The notes under the pieces: generated by a model
What the model was told of the DNA's origin: nothing
The model's input: the letters and a program-made list of their open reading frames with translations, nothing else
The model's database searches: none
Made by a program: the position numbers and the translations under genes
Assembly (NCBI GenBank): GCA_964384905.1
Contig: CAYLND010000035.1
Span: 1-27,274, forward strand
Source: Gp22-AA3 sp964384905
GTDB taxonomy: Bacteria; Acidobacteriota; Polarisedimenticolia; Gp22-AA2
Direction: 5' to 3'
Length of the DNA: 27,274 nucleotides
In this document: one piece after another, positions 22,774 through 27,274 of the stretch
Position numbering within the stretch: the stretch's first letter is position 1
Layout: every line of letters begins with the position of its first letter

Positions 22774-23648
22774 ATGATCGTGACCTGTCTCGGCCTGATC
22801 CTCCTTCCATCGATTTCGGCCGGCATGCCTCGGGCCGTCGGGGTGACGGCCGTCTGTGACCCGCCGGGCCCGCCGCCGCGGTTCGGATGTCAATGGTCGA
22901 CCGACGCGTGCGGCTGGTTCTGCCCGATCTGCGATCCGTTCGGCGCGCTTCTCGGACCTCGTGCAGCTGGGATGGAAAGATCTGCAACTGGATCTGCCCC
23001 GGCTACACCGGAGTGGAGGTGACGGTCGACACGCTGCAGTCTCCTCTTCGGGACGCGACCGTGTACGTGCGCCTGTCGTCCCTGTGCACCTCGACCGGCG
23101 CGCTCGCCTCATGCAACGGCAGCTTTCCCGTGCATCCCGGCATGCCGGTCTCCCAGAAGTGCCAGGCGATCGCCGACGCGATCGCGAACGACTGCTCGGC
23201 GGCGGGATACGTGGTGAGCGTGAACGACTGCCGGCTGGAGGCGAGCCTCACGGCGAGCAACGTCGGCTGTCCGGCGACGCCGTTCGCGCTGGGTGTGTCG
23301 AACGATCCGACTGCCTTCGATCAGAGCGGACTGGGAGCGATGCCGGACGGCGAATCCGACCGCATCACCGGCACGACGGCGTCCTGCTCTCCGATGCCGG
23401 GATCCCCGGAGAATCTGCGCCTGACCCCGCTCGATGGCGGTGTCGACTTTCAGCTCACCTGGGACGATGCCGTGAACGCCGACGATTACGTGGTCTTCAG
23501 CGACGCGGCGCCGAACGGAGCCTTCGACACCGTGGTGGGAATCGCGCCGAGCGGCGCGACGGGATTGACGGTCGGCATGCCGCAGGGCGATGCGTTCTAC
23601 CTCGTCGCCGGAAGGAACTCGGCCTGCGGAGTCGGGCCCAGGCGCTGA
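22774..23648 (+). pseudogene. Secreted protein with duplicated CxWx4CxWxCP motif, interrupted by a -1 frameshift
   Basis: Two overlapping frames together make one protein. Frame A starts at ATG 22774 with a signal peptide (MIVTCLGLILLPSISAG), continues through VTAVCDPPGPPPRFG and the motif CQWSTDACGWFCP (22888-22926), then runs to a stop at 23020-23022. Frame B is open from 22887 and carries a second copy of the motif with identical spacing, CSWDGKICNWICP (22962-23000). It goes on through YTGVEVTVDTLQ and a C-terminal fibronectin-III-like region (PGSPENLRLTPLDGGVDFQL, DAFYLVAGRNSACG) to the stop at 23646. The 35 nt between the motifs is one base short of keeping frame. A single-base loss, real or an assembly error, explains this. 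The first motif is thus lost to frame B. The function is unknown; the Cys pattern implies disulfides outside the cell. Confidence 0.68.
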
Positions 23649-23716
23649 TCGTCGCCAGTGGAAGAGCGCGCGAAGCCCGCCGAGAGACGCCCTTCCGCAG
23701 TCATGGCGACCTGTCC

Positions 23717-24733
23717 TCAGCCGACCAGATCGAGCCTCACGCCGGCGCCGGCCTCGCTGGCCCGCTCGAAGAGCGCCACGGCGGCGGCGACGTCCTGGAG
23801 GGCGGTGCCGGTGCTGTCGAAGACGAAGACCTCTTCGCGTCCTGCGCGCCCCGGCTTGCGGCCGGCCACGAGATCCGCCAGCTCGGCGTGAACGCTTTCG
23901 CGCGTCATCAGGCCGGCCGCCAGCGCGTGGTGCAGCTCGCCGATGGTCGCGCACTGTTCGAGGATGTCGACGACCACACGGCTGCACGCCAGGACGCGCG
24001 GATCGATCTCCTGCTTGTCGTCATTGTCGGCGCCGACCGCGGCGAGGAAGAGACCCGGCGGAACGTCCTCGAGCATCAGATAAGCGCTTCGTGACGGCGT
24101 GCAGGTGACGCAGACGTCGCTGGCGCGCACCGCGGCGGGGAGGTCCTCGGTGGCGCGCACGTCGAGCCCCGTCTCTGTGGCGAGGTCGCGGGCGAACCGG
24201 CGCGCGCGGGCGGCGTCGATGTCGAACGCCAGTACGCGCTCGATCGGACGGACGCGCGACAGGGCGCGCACGTGCGCGCGCCCCTGATTGCCGCACCCTG
24301 CGACCGCGAGGACCTTCGAGTCGGCGCGCGCGAGGCGACGGGCCGCCACCGCGGTGGCGGCCGCCGTGCGCAGCGTCGTGATCTCGATGGAGTCGATCAC
24401 GGCGAGCGGGTAGCCGTTGTCCCCGTCGCACAGCAGGATCAGACCCTGGATCCCCGGCATCCCGAACCGTTCGGCGTTGTGACGGAAATTCCCGTTGCAC
24501 TTCGCCGCGAACCAGGTGCGGGAGAGCCGGAGACCGGCGGCCTTGATGTGAAAGCCGCCGTCGTCGGACGGGACGCCGAGAACCCCCGGCGGCAGCGTCC
24601 GGCCTTCCGCGTGCAGCCGGAACGCGGCCTCCACGGCGGCGATGCAGTCGTCGAGAGGCAGCAGCGCCGCCGCGTCGGCGCGCGTCAGCAGCAGCGTCCC
24701 TTCCGGTCGCGCTTCAGCGGAGGAGGCGGTCAA
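23717..24733 (-). CDS. Ornithine cyclodeaminase / mu-crystallin family enzyme
   Basis: This is an NAD(P)-dependent enzyme of the family that includes ornithine cyclodeaminase, alanine dehydrogenase (archaeal type), ketimine reductases and some siderophore-pathway enzymes. Evidence is the N-terminal LPLDDCIAAVEAAFRLHAEG with GRTLPPG, the substrate-lobe segment HIKAAGLRLSRTWFAAKCN (Lys in both HIK and AKCN), LLCDGDNGYPLAVID and the Rossmann motif VAGCGNQGRAHVRAL, then CVTCTPS and AAVGADNDDKQEID. No ATG is available near the N-terminus; a TTG at 24733 gives 338 residues, the usual size, and overlaps the upstream pepE stop by 20 nt. The substrate cannot be fixed. Pairing with a dipeptidase suggests use of a released amino acid. 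Confidence 0.87.
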   Translation of the reverse strand: MTASSAEARPEGTLLLTRADAAALLPLDDCIAAVEAAFRLHAEGRTLPPGVLGVPSDDGGFHIKAAGLRLSRTWFAAKCNGNFRHNAERFGMPGIQGLILLCDGDNGYPLAVIDSIEITTLRTAAATAVAARRLARADSKVLAVAGCGNQGRAHVRALSRVRPIERVLAFDIDAARARRFARDLATETGLDVRATEDLPAAVRASDVCVTCTPSRSAYLMLEDVPPGLFLAAVGADNDDKQEIDPRVLACSRVVVDILEQCATIGELHHALAAGLMTRESVHAELADLVAGRKPGRAGREEVFVFDSTGTALQDVAAAVALFERASEAGAGVRLDLVG

Positions 24734-25451
24734 GGCTCGCCCCCGGCTGGACCTCGACCGGCGCGCGGTCCCTCTCGAAGATGCGGGCGGCCGTGCGGCC
24801 CGCGAGGCGGATGCTGTCTCCTTCGACGCGCAGCATCGACCCCTCGCGCAGCCCGACGACCGGAGCGCCGTTCTCCTCGAGGTACTGAAGGATCCGCTCT
24901 TCCTGTGTCTCACCCATATGAGTCGAGGCCGGGTCGGGATCGAGATAGTGCGGACTGATCTGGAACGGCACCAGGTCGAGCGCGTCGAAGCAGGGCGGCT
25001 GAACGATCGGCATGTCCTTCGTGGTCCTGAGCGTGGGACAGGCGACGATGGCGCCGGCGCTCGACCCGATGTACGGCTTCCCCTGCTCGACCCTGCGGCG
25101 GATCGGGGCGACCAGCCCGAGACGGTGCAGGCAGTCGAGCAGGCGGAAGGTGTTCCCGCCTCCGACGAAGAAGACGTCGGCGCGGTCGAGCGCCTCGGTG
25201 ATCGACCCGGATGCCGCGGCCTCCTCGGCGTCGTGCATCGACTCCAGCACGCAGCCGATGGCGCCGAGCCGCGCGCGCGCCCGCGCCGCGTAGCCGTCAC
25301 GGTCCTTCAGCGCGTAAGGGAAAAACAGGACGCGCTTGCCACCCCCTCCGCGATCGAGGAACGCGCGGATCTCCGACTCGGCGTGGTCGAGATACCCGCT
25401 GCCATGAAGTGTCGAGTTGCTGATCAGGAGCAGACGCTTCTTCGCATTCAT
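24714..25451 (-). CDS. pepE: Peptidase E (alpha-aspartyl dipeptidase, S51 family)
   Basis: This cytoplasmic serine dipeptidase hydrolyses dipeptides with N-terminal aspartate in characterised members. From the ATG at 25451 it has 245 residues. A GTG directly upstream (25454) is an alternative; GAGGTGG sits about 7 nt before the ATG and favours it. Diagnostic segments are RLLLISNST at the N-terminus, VFFVGGGNTFRLLDCL, the nucleophile motif YIGSSAGAIVA (first Ser of SAGA) and ISPHYLDPDP, with GETQEERILQYLEE following as in PepE. Length and order match the family. The S51 family also contains cyanophycinases, but the sequence is PepE-like. The 3' end overlaps the cyclodeaminase-family gene by 20 nt, suggesting a shared transcript for dipeptide or amino-acid catabolism. 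Confidence 0.9.
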   Translation of the reverse strand: MNAKKRLLLISNSTLHGSGYLDHAESEIRAFLDRGGGGKRVLFFPYALKDRDGYAARARARLGAIGCVLESMHDAEEAAASGSITEALDRADVFFVGGGNTFRLLDCLHRLGLVAPIRRRVEQGKPYIGSSAGAIVACPTLRTTKDMPIVQPPCFDALDLVPFQISPHYLDPDPASTHMGETQEERILQYLEENGAPVVGLREGSMLRVEGDSIRLAGRTAARIFERDRAPVEVQPGASLDRLLR

Positions 25452-25460
25452 CACGCCACC

Positions 25461-26816
25461 TCATCCGAATAGGAGGACCCGGGCGAGCCCGGCCAGGCCG
25501 CCGCCGAGAACCACCCAGTGCACCTGCAGGTCGAAGCGATGCAGCGCCGCGAACGCCGCGGCGGTCACCGCCGCCGGGAACCAATCGATCCCGCCCGCGA
25601 GACCGCGGGGACAGATCACCGCCGCGGCGAACACCAGCGCGAGGTTCAGGATGATGCCGACGACCGACGCGGTCACCCCCGACAGGGCGCTCGCCAGCCC
25701 CCGGTGGCCGCGCAGCACCTCGATCCAGGGCGCGCCGAGAAAGATGAAGATGAAGCAGGGAAGAAAGGTCGTCCAGGTCGTCACCAGGGCGCCGAGCACC
25801 GCCGCGGCTATCCGGGAGTCATTTCCCGGGTGATTCCACGCCGCCATGAAGCCGATGAACTGCAGCACCATGATCAACGGGCCGGGAGTGGTTTCGGCCA
25901 GCGCCAGGCCGTCGATCGCCTGCGCGTGCGTGATCCAGCCGTACGATCCGACCGCCGCCTGGATCACATACGCCAGCACCGAGTAGGCGCCGCCGAAGGT
26001 CACCAGGGCGGCCCGGGTAAAGAAGAAGTACTCCCGCGCGGGCAGGCTGCCCCATCCCCGCGCCGCCGCGACGAGCGCCAGCGGCGCGAGCCACAGCGTC
26101 AGCCCTGCCGCCAGCGTGCGGACCGCGCGCCCGCGCGACGGCAGCGTGTGGGGCGGTGAAGGGGTCTCGTCGCCGATCACATACGGTCTGCCGGCAGCAT
26201 CCCCCGCGACGGCGGACGGAGAGGACGCATGCCCTCCCTCAGGACCGCTGCGTCCGGTCGGGTCCGGCCGCAGCCTCCCGACCGCGAGCCCCGTCGCCGC
26301 CGCCCCGAGGACGATCAGCGGGAAGGGAACGTGCAGGACGTAGATCGCGACGAAGGCGAGGGCGGCGATGGCGACATGCGCCCCGCGACGCAGCGCCCTC
26401 CGGCCGATCCGCAGGACCGCCTCGACCACGATCGCCACGACCACCGGCTTGACGCCCGCGAAGATGGCCGCCACGAACGGCACGCTCCCGAAGGCCGCGT
26501 ACACGAGGGAGAGCGCCAGGAGCACGAACACGGACGGCAGCACGAACAGCGCGCCCGCCGCGAGCCCGCCCGGCAGACGGTGCAGGAGCCAGCCGATGTA
26601 GATGGCGAGCTGCTGCGCCTCGGGACCGGGCAACAGCATGCAGTAGTTCAGCGCGTGCAGGAACCGCTGCTCGCCGATCCAGCGCCGGCGCTCCACCAGC
26701 TCGGCATGCATGATCGCGATCTGACCCGCCGGTCCGCCGAACGAGATGAAGCCGAGCTTCAGCCAGAAGCGAAGCGCCTCGCTGAAGCTCACGTGACGCG
26801 CCGCCGCCGCGGTCAC
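25461..26816 (-). CDS. chrA: Chromate transporter ChrA (two-domain)
   Basis: This inner-membrane protein exports chromate and gives chromate resistance. The GTG start at 26816 overlaps the upstream chrB stop by 4 nt (GTGA) and gives 451 residues, normal for long-chain ChrA; the longer open frame reaching 26957 is upstream sequence. Two homologous CHR halves are visible: LKLGFISFGGPAGQIAIM with LLPGPEAQQLAIYIGW in the N-half, and TRAALVTFGGAYSVLAYV with ETTPGPLIMVLQFIGFMA in the C-half. The FGG and PGP motifs recur in both, as the family requires. Between the halves lies a polar, Pro/Ser/Gly-rich linker of about 50 residues (around 205-255) that is longer than I expect. pepE lies 10 bp downstream on the same strand, so it may be read through. 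Confidence 0.92.
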   Translation of the reverse strand: MTAAAARHVSFSEALRFWLKLGFISFGGPAGQIAIMHAELVERRRWIGEQRFLHALNYCMLLPGPEAQQLAIYIGWLLHRLPGGLAAGALFVLPSVFVLLALSLVYAAFGSVPFVAAIFAGVKPVVVAIVVEAVLRIGRRALRRGAHVAIAALAFVAIYVLHVPFPLIVLGAAATGLAVGRLRPDPTGRSGPEGGHASSPSAVAGDAAGRPYVIGDETPSPPHTLPSRGRAVRTLAAGLTLWLAPLALVAAARGWGSLPAREYFFFTRAALVTFGGAYSVLAYVIQAAVGSYGWITHAQAIDGLALAETTPGPLIMVLQFIGFMAAWNHPGNDSRIAAAVLGALVTTWTTFLPCFIFIFLGAPWIEVLRGHRGLASALSGVTASVVGIILNLALVFAAAVICPRGLAGGIDWFPAAVTAAAFAALHRFDLQVHWVVLGGGLAGLARVLLFG

Positions 26817-27274
26817 GCGAGCTTCCGCCGGAAATACTCGTACAGATCGTCGAACAGCGCGGCGCCACGCTCGAGCCGCCGCTCGTCCTCGCGGTGGCTC
26901 ATGGCGATGCCGGCGATGACGCGGGCGATTCCGGCCGTCTCCTCCCGGCCGAAGCACGTATCTTTCAGGTCGATGTCGTGGACGATCTCCGCGACGGGCC
27001 GCAGCGCGGCGTCCTTGAGCGAGAGCCTGTCGAGGAGCACCTCGAACGTGCAGCGATGTCCTTCGTGGGTGAACTCGGCGTCGAACATGTCGAACCGGAT
27101 TTCGCGCGGGGCGGGGCGATAACCGCTCGGCGGTACGAACTTGAAGCGCGCCGCCGGGTCGACGAACCGGCGGATCAACCAGGCGCTCGCGATCCGGTCG
27201 ACGTGGATCCCCTTGCGCGTGACCCAGACGCGGCTCCTGTAATCGATGCGTGCGGCGCGGCCCGCCGCGCGCGA
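26813..27274 (-). CDS. chrB: Chromate resistance protein ChrB, C-terminal part (5' end outside window)
   Basis: The last 153 codons are present; the frame stays open to the window edge, so the gene begins further on. Visible sequence matches the ChrB C-terminal domain: RVWVTRKGIHVDRIASAWLI, RRFVDPAARFKFVPPSG, EIRFDMFDAEFTHEGHRCTF, the conserved VAEIVHDIDLKD, and the ending LFDDLYEYFRRKL. ChrB acts as a chromate-responsive regulator or resistance accessory protein encoded with chrA. The 4-nt overlap with chrA indicates coupled expression. Whether the N-terminal ChrB domain is present, or the protein is a stand-alone C-terminal domain with a rhodanese or other fusion, cannot be determined here. 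Confidence 0.88.
   Translation of the reverse strand, partial: SRAAGRAARIDYRSRVWVTRKGIHVDRIASAWLIRRFVDPAARFKFVPPSGYRPAPREIRFDMFDAEFTHEGHRCTFEVLLDRLSLKDAALRPVAEIVHDIDLKDTCFGREETAGIARVIAGIAMSHREDERRLERGAALFDDLYEYFRRKLA

Noticed and set aside
23717..25300. A single 527-codon protein combining the cyclodeaminase-family enzyme with upstream sequence
   Set aside because: The N-terminal part is an off-frame reading of pepE; family similarity starts only after about 24733.
24714..25451. Cyanophycinase
   Set aside because: The motifs around the nucleophile and the ISPHYLDP/GETQEERI segment fit peptidase E better, and there is no cyanophycin gene nearby.
26817..26957. N-terminal extension of ChrA
   Set aside because: It is an off-frame reading of chrB; GTG at 26816 with a 4-nt overlap is the natural start.

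Overview
The window is about 27 kb of high-GC bacterial chromosome in which nearly every base is coding. A roughly 836-residue orphan MacB/FtsX-type permease with two core-plus-FtsX halves (the ADOP architecture) and two long PknB-type kinases, fused to a TolB-like/TPR region and to a beta-propeller respectively, point to an Acidobacteriota or closely related soil/sediment lineage. This is an inference from gene families; there is no rRNA or other marker gene here. I see no tRNA, rRNA, CRISPR array, insertion sequence or phage gene, and no gene-free stretch longer than about 220 bp.

Layout, left to right. (1) 21-3833 (+): molybdate ABC transporter modA-modB-modC followed by an outer-membrane porin; all three junctions are 4-nt stop/start overlaps, so the porin belongs to the operon. 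(2) 3958-4998 (+): a polytopic membrane protein of unknown function, overlapping tail-to-tail with a TPM-domain protein (minus). (3) 5885-6841 (+): an exported thioredoxin-fold protein. (4) 6912-9671 (-): Ser/Thr kinase with TolB-like and TPR regions. (5) 9757-12267 (-): orphan ABC permease with its own promoter. (6) 12314-16067 (-): a three-gene operon made of a methyltransferase-like protein with a twin-arginine signal, a small four-helix membrane protein, and an exported FAD oxidoreductase fused to a large unassigned C-terminal domain. (7) 16241-18904 (+): Ser/Thr kinase with a C-terminal beta-propeller, divergent from (6). (8) 19019-22266 (+): DUF1579-type secreted protein, S11 D-Ala-D-Ala carboxypeptidase-like protein, and CapA-family protein. 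(9) 22303-22659 (-): small membrane-anchored protein. (10) 22774-23648 (+): a secreted Cys/Trp-motif protein interrupted by a one-base frameshift. (11) 23717-25451 (-): dipeptidase E and an ornithine cyclodeaminase-family enzyme, overlapping. (12) 25461-27274 (-): chrB (cut by the window edge) and chrA, overlapping by 4 nt.

Functional themes: oxyanion handling at both ends (molybdate uptake, chromate efflux), many envelope proteins, and Hanks-type kinase signalling. The best candidate for an undescribed system is the three-gene operon at 12314-16067, which appears to place a flavin oxidase and a methyltransferase fold outside the cytoplasm, with a small membrane protein between them. The porin fixed in the mod operon and the frameshifted gene with a duplicated CxWx4CxWxCP motif are the next most interesting items.
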